Position numbers and translations under genes: made by a program. DNA of 17,796 bases from Armatimonadetes bacterium UBA5352 (GTDB lineage: Bacteria; Armatimonadota; Zipacnadia; Zipacnadales; UBA5352), in assembly GCA_002411015.1 (NCBI GenBank), contig DHPY01000040.1, positions 17,991 to 35,786 on the forward strand, in the 5' to 3' direction. Within the stretch, counting starts at the first letter, position 1, and every line of letters begins with the position of its first letter. Shown here piece by piece: positions 6,489-14,391 of the stretch. The notes below the pieces were generated by a model that was not told the origin of the DNA, ran no database searches, and worked only from the letters and a program-made list of their open reading frames with translations.

Positions 6489-8906
6489 TTACTCCTCCAT
6501 GATCCAGACGCGCTTGTAGATCCCGCCCTTACCGGAGGAATCGCGCACCTGGACCGCAAGGAAGTTCGTCTCGTTGAAGCGCACGTGGTCTGTGATGTCG
6601 ATCGTGAAGGGTGTCTTCCAGCCTGCGTCGCCCTCCATCGGGTGATCGGCGACAAGCTCGCCGTTGAGCCAGATCTTCGCGTCCTCGTCCACGGAGCCGA
6701 AGAAGAGCACGAGCTTCTTCCCCTGGTACTGCGGGTCGAGGTCGAAGCTCGTGCGGTACCAGCCCAGGCCATCGTAGGGGCGATCTTCGTGTGCGGCCTG
6801 CCAGTCCTGGCCGGGCTTCTGGTCCTCCCAGAACATGTCGGTGCGCAGGGAGGTCCAGCCGTCGGCGGAGTGGTGGAGGTTATACCACTGCCCGCTCTCC
6901 CCCACTTCGTCGGGGTCGAAGCGGAACCGCCATGTCTGCGGCAGGAGCGCGACGGCGCGGCGGTTGCCGATGTCGCGCACGAGCTTGTAGCCTGCGTAGT
7001 CGCCGAACTTGGTGTCGCGCCCAATTGCCCAATATGGGTTGATGACGTTTCGGCGGCCGATCGCCATCCGGTAGTCGTGCATGCGCTTGATGATCGCGAT
7101 GTCGCTCGCAAGGTCCTCGGTTTCGCCGGAGTTGATCCGCTCGGTGGCGGCGATGGCATCCGAGGTCATCTGCGCGTGAGTGAGCGCCTGCGTGAGCTGG
7201 CTGACGCGCTCCCGCACAGTCTCGGGCTCGCCTGCGGCCAGCCGCCGCGCCTGCATCAGGATCTCCCGCGCGGGGGCGAAGGCCTCCTCATCGTAGATGT
7301 AGGGGATGATCCGTTCCGCGCCGCGCGCGTTGTTGCGATAGCCAAGCTCGTAGATCTTGTCGTTCCACCTGGGCCACTCGGAGGTCGCGTAGCGGTTCCA
7401 GTACTCGAAGTACTCGCGGACCTTTGGCGCGGCCGCGCCGAATGCCGAGTAGTACTCGCTGAGAAGCTGCTCGGTGGACGCCCCGGTGTCCCAGTGCAGC
7501 CGGGCGAGCATGTAGTAGACCGGGCCCTGCGCGAGCCACTGGCCGGAGAGGGTGTCGAAGTCCGTGCCGACCATCCCGTTGCGTGCGGCGAAGCGGAAGT
7601 CCTCGGCCATGTGGTAGAGGGGCGTCTCCGGGACCGAGTGCAGGCTGCCGAGCCAGTTGGGCCGCAGGAAGAGCATAGCGGCCTGCTCGCGCCATGCAAG
7701 CCAGTCCTGCTGGAACTGCGCGCTCGGGCCGCCGGAGTTCGGGTAGCTCACGCCGGGTACGAAGCCGATGATGATGTTCGGCTCAAGCTTCGTCTCCCGC
7801 GGTGGGAAGCGATAGCGCGAGTAGGCGTAGGCGGTGACGTAGGCGTCGGGGGATACCTCCGCAACGCGCTTCGCGATCTCGTTCCAGAACTTCGCGTAGC
7901 GGTCGCTGAGGATGACCTCTGGTCCCTCGGGCGTCTCGTTGGTGTAGTCGGCGATGTCCCACGCGGTGCAGCTCTCGCACTCGCAGAAGCCGCCGCCGTC
8001 GTTCTCGCAGGCGTTCAGGGTCTGGTAGCTGACGGGGTTGCCCGCGTAGAGCGGCTTCCACTTCTCGACCACCGCATCCCACAGCGCGGGCTGGGAGACG
8101 CACATCTTCACGCGATCGGGGTTCTTGGTGGTGCGGCTGCCATCATAGAGCGCGAAGTACTCCGGGTTCGTCTCGCCGTACTCCTCATACCATCGCGTGA
8201 AGGCGTGACCGAAGTTCACGAAGAGCGAGCGGCCCATGCGCATGCGCGTGAGCCACTGCTGCTCATCCTGCTGAAGCTGCTCCAGCGCGCTGCGATCCAC
8301 CCATCCCGCGGCGGCCTCGAGGCCGTCCACCATCTTCGTGCTCACGCCGCTGCGGAGCTTGCGCTGCTTGATCTGCGGCACCTCGTGGATGTCAATCTGC
8401 CCGACGCTGATCGTGGGCCGGTTCGGGATGACGGTTCCGGTCTTACCAGGCCACAGCCAGCGCACGCCAAGCTGATCCTGGAGGAAGTCGTAGACCGCGA
8501 AGAGGGTGCCAACCTGGTTGTTGAACGAGAACGGGTCGTCGTTGTCGCCGGGGCCGATGCGATCGCCGCCGAGGATGAAGATGTCATTCCCCATCGTGAT
8601 GATGCGGATGGCCTCGGGCTCAAGCGCCTCGATGTCTATGCCCATCGCGGCCGCGGTGTCGGTCGGGCCGACGTAGATGCGGCAGGGCATGTGGATCGGC
8701 CGCTCAACCTCTGGCCGAATGTCGATCTCCGCCCCGCTCATCGCCTGGAGGTGCGTCTGCAGCTCTTGCGCGGCGAAGGTGTGGATGTTGAGCGGCTCCT
8801 CGGGCAGGAGGATGATGCAGTTCGCTTCACCGTTCACCGTCAGGTCGATCGCGCTCACCGGGAGCGCGCAGATGATGGCGAGCGTGAGTGCGGCTGCGAT
8901 TCGCAT
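6489..8906 (-). CDS. Secreted DUF4838 protein with C-terminal sugar-binding-like domain
   Basis: An 805-residue exported protein. A signal peptide covers residues 1-19 (MRIAAALTLAIICALPVSA, cleavage before Ile20). Residues ~20-170 resemble the alpha-glucuronidase-type N-terminal domain that precedes DUF4838, ending in LGVRWLWPGKTGTVIPN. Residues ~180-480 carry the DUF4838 barrel: GRSLFVNFGHAF, NPEYFALYDG, KMCVSQPALWD, then C300-E-N-D-GGGF-C308-E-C310 and C313. Residues ~666-805 resemble the jelly-roll sugar-binding domain of GH2-type beta-galactosidases (GLGWYRTSF, LFFGSVDEDAKIWLNGE, VQVRD). It probably acts on a polysaccharide outside the cytoplasm; no substrate is established for DUF4838 that I can name. 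ATG 8906 is preferred because GGAGG (8915-8919) is 8 nt away, while it is only 2 nt from ATG 8912 and overlaps the GTG at 8921. Confidence 0.88.
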   Translation of the reverse strand: MRIAAALTLAIICALPVSAIDLTVNGEANCIILLPEEPLNIHTFAAQELQTHLQAMSGAEIDIRPEVERPIHMPCRIYVGPTDTAAAMGIDIEALEPEAIRIITMGNDIFILGGDRIGPGDNDDPFSFNNQVGTLFAVYDFLQDQLGVRWLWPGKTGTVIPNRPTISVGQIDIHEVPQIKQRKLRSGVSTKMVDGLEAAAGWVDRSALEQLQQDEQQWLTRMRMGRSLFVNFGHAFTRWYEEYGETNPEYFALYDGSRTTKNPDRVKMCVSQPALWDAVVEKWKPLYAGNPVSYQTLNACENDGGGFCECESCTAWDIADYTNETPEGPEVILSDRYAKFWNEIAKRVAEVSPDAYVTAYAYSRYRFPPRETKLEPNIIIGFVPGVSYPNSGGPSAQFQQDWLAWREQAAMLFLRPNWLGSLHSVPETPLYHMAEDFRFAARNGMVGTDFDTLSGQWLAQGPVYYMLARLHWDTGASTEQLLSEYYSAFGAAAPKVREYFEYWNRYATSEWPRWNDKIYELGYRNNARGAERIIPYIYDEEAFAPAREILMQARRLAAGEPETVRERVSQLTQALTHAQMTSDAIAATERINSGETEDLASDIAIIKRMHDYRMAIGRRNVINPYWAIGRDTKFGDYAGYKLVRDIGNRRAVALLPQTWRFRFDPDEVGESGQWYNLHHSADGWTSLRTDMFWEDQKPGQDWQAAHEDRPYDGLGWYRTSFDLDPQYQGKKLVLFFGSVDEDAKIWLNGELVADHPMEGDAGWKTPFTIDITDHVRFNETNFLAVQVRDSSGKGGIYKRVWIMEE

Positions 8907-9044
8907 GGGCATGGCCTCCACGTGATGGGCTCATCAGCGGCGGGCAGTTCCGCGAGGGTGCCGGCGAATCCTGCGTGGGAGGCGCGAGGAGCAGCGGCGG
9001 CGAATGACCCGGGGCGTACGAAGCCGCGCCATCGGTGACCACCA
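8907..9044. other. Divergent intergenic region between DUF4838 and URO-D-like genes
   Basis: This 138-nt spacer must drive both the DUF4838 gene (minus) and the three-gene operon (plus). It holds the DUF4838 ribosome binding site and a small inverted repeat (TGATG at 8923-8927, CATCA at 8932-8936) in the DUF4838 leader. No convincing sigma-70 pair is visible on either strand, so other sigma factors or activators may be used. Confidence 0.4.
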
Positions 9045-10106
9045 ATGACCTCGCGCGAACGCATCGCTGCCGTGCTGCGGCGCCAGGAGCCCGACCGCAT
9101 CCCGATGGTCGAGATCCACTTTTGGCCGCCGACGATCGAGCGGTGGCAGAAGGAAGGCCTGCCTGAGGGCGTTCACCCGGAGCAGTACTTCGAGCTTGAG
9201 CGCATCGCGCGCGTCGGGCTGGACTGCTCGCTGCAGTTCGAGCCGGTGGTGCTCGAGGAGACGGACGAGTGGACCGCCGGCAGCGATCGCGACGGGGCGG
9301 TGCACAAGCGCTGGAAGGAGCAGTACGCGACCTGCGCCGAGGTAGATCAGCTCGTGAAGACGCCCGAGGACTGGCGGAGCGTCCGCGATCGCCTGCAGCC
9401 GACGGCCGACCGCGTTCCGGCGGACCTGCCGGCGCGGGTGGAGGCGCTGCACGCACGAGGCGAGTTCGTGGTGCTGCAGCCAAACGAGCCGGTCTGGTGG
9501 ACCTGGCGGACGCTCGGGATGACGCGCGCCTTCATGGCGATGGCGGGCGAGCCCGAGTGGTTCGAGGAGATGGTTGCCACGCAGACAGAGCTTCAGCTTG
9601 AGCTTCTGCGGATGGCGCTGGAGACCGGCGCCAAGCCCGATGGCCTGTGGTACTTCTCTGACCTCTGCTACCGCAACGGGATGTTCTTCTCGCAGAAGAT
9701 GTACCGCGAGCTGATGCTGCCGTGGCATCGGAAGATCGCCGACTTCTGCCACGATTACGGGCTCTTCCTGCTGCTGCACTGCTGCGGTGACGCGCGCGAC
9801 CTCGTGCCGCACCTCATCGACGCAGGCTTCGACGCGATACAGCCGCTGGAGGCGCGCTGCGGCAATGACGTGCGTATCATGAAGCCGCTCTACGGCGACC
9901 GGATCACGCTCTTCGGGAACATCGGCGTGGATGTACTCGCTACGGGCGACCGCGGGGCGATCCACCACGAGATCGTGAGCAAGCTGGAGGCCGCAATGCC
10001 CGGCGGCGGCTACATCTGGCACTCCGACCACTCGGTGCCGCCGACGATCAGCTTCGAGGACTACGCCTACGCGGTCGAACTGACGCGGGAATACGGGAGC
10101 TACTGA
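9045..10106 (+). CDS. URO-D-like (MtaA/CmuA-type) methyltransferase family protein
   Basis: This 353-residue protein belongs to the uroporphyrinogen decarboxylase superfamily: N-terminal SRERIAAVLRRQEPDRIPMVE, later LWYFSDLCYRNGMFFS, and a GFDAIQPLEA strand. H245-C246-C247-G-D matches the HxC zinc motif of the methylcobamide methyltransferase branch (MtaA, CmuA), which moves methyl groups between corrinoids and thiols. It also lacks the arginine-rich porphyrin site expected near the N-terminus of true HemE, so heme synthesis is unlikely. The third zinc ligand is unclear: a Cys is usual near the C-terminus, but here HSDHSVPP (326-333) sits there. The start has GGTGA 6 nt upstream. It opens an operon with the next two genes (6-nt and 14-nt gaps). 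No corrinoid protein is in view, so the methyl donor and acceptor are unknown. Confidence 0.88.
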   Translation: MTSRERIAAVLRRQEPDRIPMVEIHFWPPTIERWQKEGLPEGVHPEQYFELERIARVGLDCSLQFEPVVLEETDEWTAGSDRDGAVHKRWKEQYATCAEVDQLVKTPEDWRSVRDRLQPTADRVPADLPARVEALHARGEFVVLQPNEPVWWTWRTLGMTRAFMAMAGEPEWFEEMVATQTELQLELLRMALETGAKPDGLWYFSDLCYRNGMFFSQKMYRELMLPWHRKIADFCHDYGLFLLLHCCGDARDLVPHLIDAGFDAIQPLEARCGNDVRIMKPLYGDRITLFGNIGVDVLATGDRGAIHHEIVSKLEAAMPGGGYIWHSDHSVPPTISFEDYAYAVELTREYGSY

Positions 10107-10112
10107 GCCGAG

Positions 10113-10619
10113 ATGGAGACCGGAAGCGACATGGTGCTGGAGATGCTCCGGCGGAGCTACTTCGCCGTGGACGGGCTGTGGTTCGTGCTGCTCGAGGAGG
10201 ACGATGGCCTCGAGCGCGCGCTTGCGCTTGACGAGCGTGTCTGGCAGGTGATGCCGAAGATCCAGGCGCGGAAGGCGCGTGAGCTGCTTCGTATTGAGGA
10301 GCGCACGCCCGCGGCACTGGTGCGCTGCATGGCGCTGAAGCTCGCGGCGGAGGGGCATCGCTACAGCGTGTCCTCGCAGAACACGCAGGCCGCCGAGATC
10401 GTCATCTCGGAGTGTCCGTGGCGCGATGTGCTGCTGCAGAGCGGCCGCGACCAGCTTGGCCCCGCGATCGCTGATCACATCTGCAGCACCGAGGCGGCGG
10501 TCTGGGCGAATGAATTCTCGCCTGCCGACGGCCCGCCGATCGTCGCCCGCATGGGCGAGTCGCTCTGCCACGGGGATGGATACTGCCGCGTGAGCTTCCA
10601 CGTGGCCGATGAAGATTAG
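10113..10619 (+). CDS. DUF6125-like / ATC-hydrolase-like small protein
   Basis: This 168-residue cytoplasmic protein has an N-terminal segment (YFAVDGLWFVLLEEDDGLERAL, then DERVWQVMPKIQARKARELL) of the type I associate with DUF6125, a family near the L-2-amino-thiazoline-4-carboxylate hydrolase fold. A second half holds ISECPWRDVLLQSGR and DHICSTEAAVWANEF with two spaced cysteines, followed by ESLCHGDGYCRVSFHV near the C-terminus. Those Cys pairs could be metal- or substrate-binding, though this is inference. It starts 6 nt after the URO-D-like gene and ends 14 nt before the radical SAM gene, so all three should be made together. An ATG at 10131 with GGAAG just upstream is an alternative start and would remove six residues. 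The family name is from memory of the motif; no activity is claimed. Confidence 0.65.
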   Translation: METGSDMVLEMLRRSYFAVDGLWFVLLEEDDGLERALALDERVWQVMPKIQARKARELLRIEERTPAALVRCMALKLAAEGHRYSVSSQNTQAAEIVISECPWRDVLLQSGRDQLGPAIADHICSTEAAVWANEFSPADGPPIVARMGESLCHGDGYCRVSFHVADED

Positions 10620-10633
10620 ACGGGAGACTGACG

Positions 10634-11794
10634 ATGCCGCAGGACCCACTGACGATCCTGATCAAGCCCGCCGGGCCTGACTGCAACCTCGCATGCTCGT
10701 ACTGCTTCTACTCCGGTAAGAGCGCGCTTTTCCCCGGCGAGCCGCGCCACCGGATGAGCGATGAGACGCTGCGCGTGCTGGTGCAGAAGTACATGAACTA
10801 CCACGACCGCGTGGTGCCCTTCGCGTGGCAGGGCGGCGAGCCGACCCTGATGGGCCTCGACTTCTTCAAGCGCGTGGTGCACTACCAGCAACTCTACGGC
10901 CGCGACGGCCAGCAGGTCTCGAACAGCCTGCAGACCAACGGAGTGCTGCTCGATGACCCGGAGTGGGCGAAGTTCCTGCACGAGTACCACTTCCTCGTGG
11001 GGCTGAGCATTGACGGCCCGGCGGAGGTGCATGATGCATTCCGCCGCGACCACGGAGGAGCGGGCTCACACGCGCGAGTGCTCGCGGCGCTGCGGAACCT
11101 GCTGGCGCACGAGGTCGAGGTGAACATCCTCTCGATGGTGCAGCCGGAGAATGTCCACCGGCCGCGCGAGACCTACGAGTACCTCCTCAGCCTCGACGTG
11201 GACTTCCTGCAGTTCATCCCGCTGGCGGAGAACAATCCATGTGGCCCGGGACTGGCCGAGTTCACGATCACTGCGGAGGACTACGGCCGCTTCCTCTGCG
11301 AGCTGTTCGACCTCTGGGCAGCGGAGAAGCCGCGACAGGCGTATGTGCGCACGTTCGACGACGCGCTCGCGGCGGTGATGGGCTACCCGCACCCGACCTG
11401 CATGTTCGGGCCAGACTGCGGCCCCTACTTCGTGGTGGAGCACAACGGTGACATCTACGCCTGCGACTTCTTCGTGGAAGAACAGTGGAGGTACGGGAAC
11501 ATCCACGACATGCGTTTCCATCACATCCCGCGGCTCGAGCGCCACAAGCAGTTCCGCGCGCGCAAGACCGCCGGCCTCGATGAGTGCCGCGCCTGCAAGT
11601 GGTTCGCGCTCTGCCATGGCGGCTGCCCGAAGTACCGGGTGATGCTCGACGATGCGGCGCGGCCGACCTACTTCTGCCGGGCCTACCGGATGTTCTTCGA
11701 GCACGCGCACCCGACGCTCAAGAGGATGGCGGAGAAGCTGTTGCGCGAGCGCGAGGTGAGGGAACGGCGGCGGACCTCCCGCAGCCGCGAGTGA
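10634..11794 (+). CDS. Radical SAM/SPASM enzyme, anaerobic sulfatase-maturase-like
   Basis: This 386-residue protein has the radical SAM cluster motif C17-x3-C21-x2-C24 (CNLACSYCFY) and the SAM-binding GGEP at 67-70. Its SPASM region has C256, C262, C277, C318, C321, C327, C331 and C348, enough for two auxiliary Fe-S clusters. C277-D278 in YACDFFV matches the Cys-Asp of anaerobic sulfatase maturases (anSME), in which the Asp is the proposed base for converting Cys or Ser to formylglycine. The length and Cys spacing fit anSME. The start is backed by GGGAG (10622-10626), 7 nt upstream. No sulfatase lies in the window, and the partners are a URO-D-like and a DUF6125-like protein. It may mature a distant sulfatase, or be an anSME relative acting on another protein or peptide. 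It ends 3 nt before the convergent SLBB gene. Confidence 0.9.
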   Translation: MPQDPLTILIKPAGPDCNLACSYCFYSGKSALFPGEPRHRMSDETLRVLVQKYMNYHDRVVPFAWQGGEPTLMGLDFFKRVVHYQQLYGRDGQQVSNSLQTNGVLLDDPEWAKFLHEYHFLVGLSIDGPAEVHDAFRRDHGGAGSHARVLAALRNLLAHEVEVNILSMVQPENVHRPRETYEYLLSLDVDFLQFIPLAENNPCGPGLAEFTITAEDYGRFLCELFDLWAAEKPRQAYVRTFDDALAAVMGYPHPTCMFGPDCGPYFVVEHNGDIYACDFFVEEQWRYGNIHDMRFHHIPRLERHKQFRARKTAGLDECRACKWFALCHGGCPKYRVMLDDAARPTYFCRAYRMFFEHAHPTLKRMAEKLLREREVRERRRTSRSRE

Positions 11795-11797
11795 GCC

Positions 11798-13447
11798 TCA
11801 GAAGGCCTCGAGCAGCCCCCACAGGCTCCCCGCGGACCAGAGGATGCTGCGTACCTGCTCCCAGTCGAAGCCGCGCTCGCGGAAGGGCACGAAGATGACA
11901 TCGCCCTCCTGCAGCGGCATGTCCTCAGGAGCGATTGCGCGGTTGAGCTGGCCGATGTTCCGCGTGAAGAACTCCGCCTCGCCGGCATCGTTCGCGCGCA
12001 TCACGGTGACCTGCTTCATGTTCCCGACCTGGAAGTTGCCGTAGGTCGAGATGACGTCCAGAAGTGACAGGTCCTCGGTGAGAGGCAGCGCCCCCTGTCG
12101 GGTCACCGCCCCGACGAGGTAGACGGTGTTGACCTCGGGCACGTAGACGATGTCATCGGGCGCGAGCGCGATGTTCTCCGACAGATCGCCATCGAGCATC
12201 GCCTCGACGTCAAGCGTCAGGATCTCCCTCTTGCGGAAGACCTGTACGCTCTTGAGGTCTGCCATCAGGGTCGGCCCCGCCACGGTCAGCAGGCGGAGGA
12301 CATCGCGCTGCTCCTGCTTGCGGATGTCGATGATGCCCCGGTTCTCCACTGCGCCTACGACCAGCACCGTCTCAGGCGCCGCCGGCGGGACGAGCAGTAC
12401 ATCGCCCTGCTGCATCTCAACGTTGTACTCCATCTCACCGCGCATGATCAGCGCGTCCAGGTCAACGGGGACGGAGCCGTTCGGGGTGATGATCTGCGCG
12501 CGGCGAAGGTCGGCTTCAGGAGTGGTGCTGCCCGCAAGCGCCAGTGCCTCCACGACGGAGACGGGCTCGGTGACCTGGAAAGACTGTGGCGCATGGACCT
12601 CACCGAGCACGGAGATCTTCCCCGCCTCGCGAACCACGAGCACATCGCCCGCAAGCAGCGCCTGGTTCTGCGTGAGGTCGCCCTCCTCCAGCAGGCCGCG
12701 CAGGTCCACATGGATCACGGACTCGCCGGGCCGCAGGATCATCGCGGAGCCGGTGTCCGCTCCATCGGTCAGCCCGCCGCCGATCGCGGAGATGGCTTCG
12801 AGGACGCGGATCTCCCGGGCAACCGGCATCAGCGACTCGCCCGGCTGGTTGACCGCGCCGAGCACCGCGACTCGATCCTCGATCCGCGGCACGTAGATGG
12901 CGTCTCCGTACTCCAGCGGGATGAATGCTTCGGTGACGACGCCGGTGCGCAGACCGCTGAGGTCAAGCGTGAGCGGCTGCTCTGCGAGCCGGGTGAGGCG
13001 CACGTAGCGCAGATCGGCGATGTTCGTGGGCCCGGCCGAGGTGACGGCATCCGCCACGGTCGCGCCGTAGGGAAGCAGCATGGGGCCGACCTGCTGCGCC
13101 TCGCCGGTCACGAAGACCTTACGTTCGGACGCGAGTTCGTCGAGAGCGACGGTGACCATCGGGCGCTTGATGAGGCGCTGAAAACGCTCGGTGATGGCGT
13201 CCGCGATCTCCTTCAGGGTGCTCCCGCCAACTTCGATGTTGCCAAGGACGGGCATGGGGATGGTGCCGGTCGGCCCGACACGGAAGGTGCCGCTGAACTG
13301 CTGCTCACCGAAGACGGTAACGCTGAGCACGTCGCCGGTGGATGCGGCGTAGTCTGCCAGTGGGGGCCGCGCCATGCATGGAGGCGCCGCGATAATGAGA
13401 GCGACAGTTGCCACGGCTATGACCCGAAGCGGCGCTGGTATCCTCAT
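11798..13447 (-). CDS. Polysaccharide export protein with five SLBB domains
   Basis: This 549-residue secreted protein has a signal peptide ending near MA at residues 25-26 and no good lipobox at the lone Cys. An N-terminal Poly_export domain starts at DYAASTGDVLSVTVFG. Five SLBB repeats follow, each opening with a V-x-V/L-x-G-A/E strand (KVFVTGEA, VAVLGAVNQPG, ISVLGEVHAP, VLVVGAVENRG, VYLVGAVTRQG) and closing with a GD-x-x-x-VP strand. Such proteins are Wza-like outer-membrane or periplasmic export components. It differs from Wza in having five SLBB units and no lipid anchor. No Wzc kinase, glycosyltransferase or Wzx/Wzy gene lies nearby, so it is an orphan here. ATG 13447 is chosen because the promoter at 13458-13486 overlaps the alternative TTG start at 13486. 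It ends 3 nt from the convergent radical SAM gene. Confidence 0.92.
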   Translation of the reverse strand: MRIPAPLRVIAVATVALIIAAPPCMARPPLADYAASTGDVLSVTVFGEQQFSGTFRVGPTGTIPMPVLGNIEVGGSTLKEIADAITERFQRLIKRPMVTVALDELASERKVFVTGEAQQVGPMLLPYGATVADAVTSAGPTNIADLRYVRLTRLAEQPLTLDLSGLRTGVVTEAFIPLEYGDAIYVPRIEDRVAVLGAVNQPGESLMPVAREIRVLEAISAIGGGLTDGADTGSAMILRPGESVIHVDLRGLLEEGDLTQNQALLAGDVLVVREAGKISVLGEVHAPQSFQVTEPVSVVEALALAGSTTPEADLRRAQIITPNGSVPVDLDALIMRGEMEYNVEMQQGDVLLVPPAAPETVLVVGAVENRGIIDIRKQEQRDVLRLLTVAGPTLMADLKSVQVFRKREILTLDVEAMLDGDLSENIALAPDDIVYVPEVNTVYLVGAVTRQGALPLTEDLSLLDVISTYGNFQVGNMKQVTVMRANDAGEAEFFTRNIGQLNRAIAPEDMPLQEGDVIFVPFRERGFDWEQVRSILWSAGSLWGLLEAF

Positions 13448-13457
13448 CACGTCCCGG

Positions 13458-13486
13458 ATTGTATGCGCGCCCCGCTGTTGAGTCAA
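13458..13486 (-). promoter_or_regulatory. Sigma-70-type promoter of the SLBB gene (near-leaderless)
   Basis: On the minus strand a -35 box TTGACT (13481-13486) and a -10 box TACAAT (13458-13463) are separated by exactly 17 nt. Each differs from consensus at one base. This is the only pair of this quality I found, and it stands out against the GC-rich background. A start 6-7 nt after the -10 box falls at about 13451-13452, only 4-5 nt before the ATG at 13447, so the mRNA would be almost leaderless. Confidence 0.72.
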
Positions 13487-13516
13487 GGCCGCGCGAGAGG
13501 GCCGCAGGGAGTGAGG

Positions 13517-14200
13517 TTAGCTGCGCGAGAAGGGGGCTTCCTCCACGCCGGTGATACCGAGTTCCTCCAGCTTCCGGCGAGCGGCGGCCATGACGCGGTA
13601 GTGCCTGATCTCCTTGCGCAGCACCGGCAGCACGGCCGTCAGCCTCTTCTCGGGCGTGTCCATCTCGAGAATCTCCTGCTGCCGCCCGAGGCGCATCTGG
13701 AGATTGGCGGCGATTGCCCACGACAACTCGGCGTGGTCCTTCGGCACCTCGAGCGGCGCGTCGTCAGAGCCCATCGTGCGCAGCACCAGCTCCATCAGCT
13801 CAAGCAGCTCAGAGCGCGCCAGCGCCGCGCCCACGCTGTCATCGCCGTCGTGGGAGCGAGCGTCCTCAACAAGCTCCACGTCCGCGCGGACGATCGGCAT
13901 CGCGCTGAGGATGGCGCGGATGCGGAAGCGCGGGCCACCCACCGCCAGCACCATGCTCGAGCCATCGGGGAGATTCACGACCTCCGAGACGCGCGCAATG
14001 GTGCCTACGTCATGGGGAATGCCGGGCCCGCCGACCTCCTTGCCGGCACGAAGCAGAGCCACCCCGAAGTAACCGTCGCTCTGGACGATATCCTGCAGCA
14101 TCTTCCGGTAACGCTCCTCATGAATGTAGAGCGTCGCAGGAGCGCCTGGGAACAGCACTGAGTTCAGCGGTATGATTGGCAGGTCTTCGAGGATTGCCAT
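13517..14200 (-). CDS. Stand-alone LON substrate-binding (N-terminal) domain protein
   Basis: A 227-residue protein that opens with LPIIPLNSVLFPGAPATLYIHE (residues 7-28), the hallmark start of the LON substrate-binding domain. GYFGVALLRAG, VGTIARVSEVVNLPDGSSMVLAVGGPRFRI and a helical tail follow. There is no AAA+ module and no Ser-Lys protease domain, so it is not the Lon protease. Such single-domain proteins are widespread, and their role in bacteria is unclear; substrate recognition or a chaperone-like role is a guess. The start at 14200 has GGAGGTG (14212-14218) 11 nt upstream, and the longer in-frame reading to 14380 would cover the promoter-like AT-rich patch. It lies between the secreted unknown protein upstream and the SLBB gene 69 nt downstream, which has its own promoter. 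Confidence 0.9.
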   Translation of the reverse strand: MAILEDLPIIPLNSVLFPGAPATLYIHEERYRKMLQDIVQSDGYFGVALLRAGKEVGGPGIPHDVGTIARVSEVVNLPDGSSMVLAVGGPRFRIRAILSAMPIVRADVELVEDARSHDGDDSVGAALARSELLELMELVLRTMGSDDAPLEVPKDHAELSWAIAANLQMRLGRQQEILEMDTPEKRLTAVLPVLRKEIRHYRVMAAARRKLEELGITGVEEAPFSRS

Positions 14201-14234
14201 TGCTGTCGCCGCACCTCCGCAGTTCTCTCTCCAT

Positions 14235-14240
14235 ATAATA
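14235..14240 (-). promoter_or_regulatory. Possible -10 box for the LON-domain gene
   Basis: TATTAT on the minus strand, in a rare AT-rich patch, 34 nt before the ATG at 14200 and upstream of the GGAGGTG ribosome site. A TTGCAG lies upstream at a 20-nt spacing, longer than ideal, so the -35 box is doubtful. Confidence 0.35.
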
Positions 14241-14345
14241 CGCGGCAGGCGCACAGAATCCTGCAAAGACTCCCGGTCCACCAACAGCATCTGGCATCGG
14301 TCCGCTGATCGTCTGGCTGCGGCAGGCTTGCAGTCGATCACCTCA

Positions 14346-14359
14346 CTCGCGACCGCGAG
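14346..14359. repeat. Small palindrome after the secreted-protein gene
   Basis: CTCGCG and CGCGAG surround a 2-nt centre. As RNA it could form a 5-bp stem with a 4-nt loop, about 33 nt past the stop codon of the gene at 14392-15039. No T-run follows, so a terminator role is uncertain. Confidence 0.3.
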
Positions 14360-14391
14360 AGCGCCTGCACTCGCGCGCAATCCGGATCTGC

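Noticed and set aside
6426..9038. An 870-residue open frame on the plus strand opposite the DUF4838 gene
   Set aside because: It covers the whole DUF4838 gene in antisense, is Val/Ala/Leu/Arg-rich, has no recognisable domain and begins in the 9-bp repeat. The minus-strand protein has a signal peptide and family motifs.
9045..10106. True uroporphyrinogen decarboxylase (HemE) of heme synthesis
   Set aside because: The HxC zinc-type motif and operon partners fit the methyltransferase-like branch, and no other heme gene is nearby.
13517..14200. A truncated Lon protease
   Set aside because: The frame ends in an ordinary helical tail with a clean stop, and no AAA+ or protease remnant follows. Stand-alone LON-domain proteins of this length are common.
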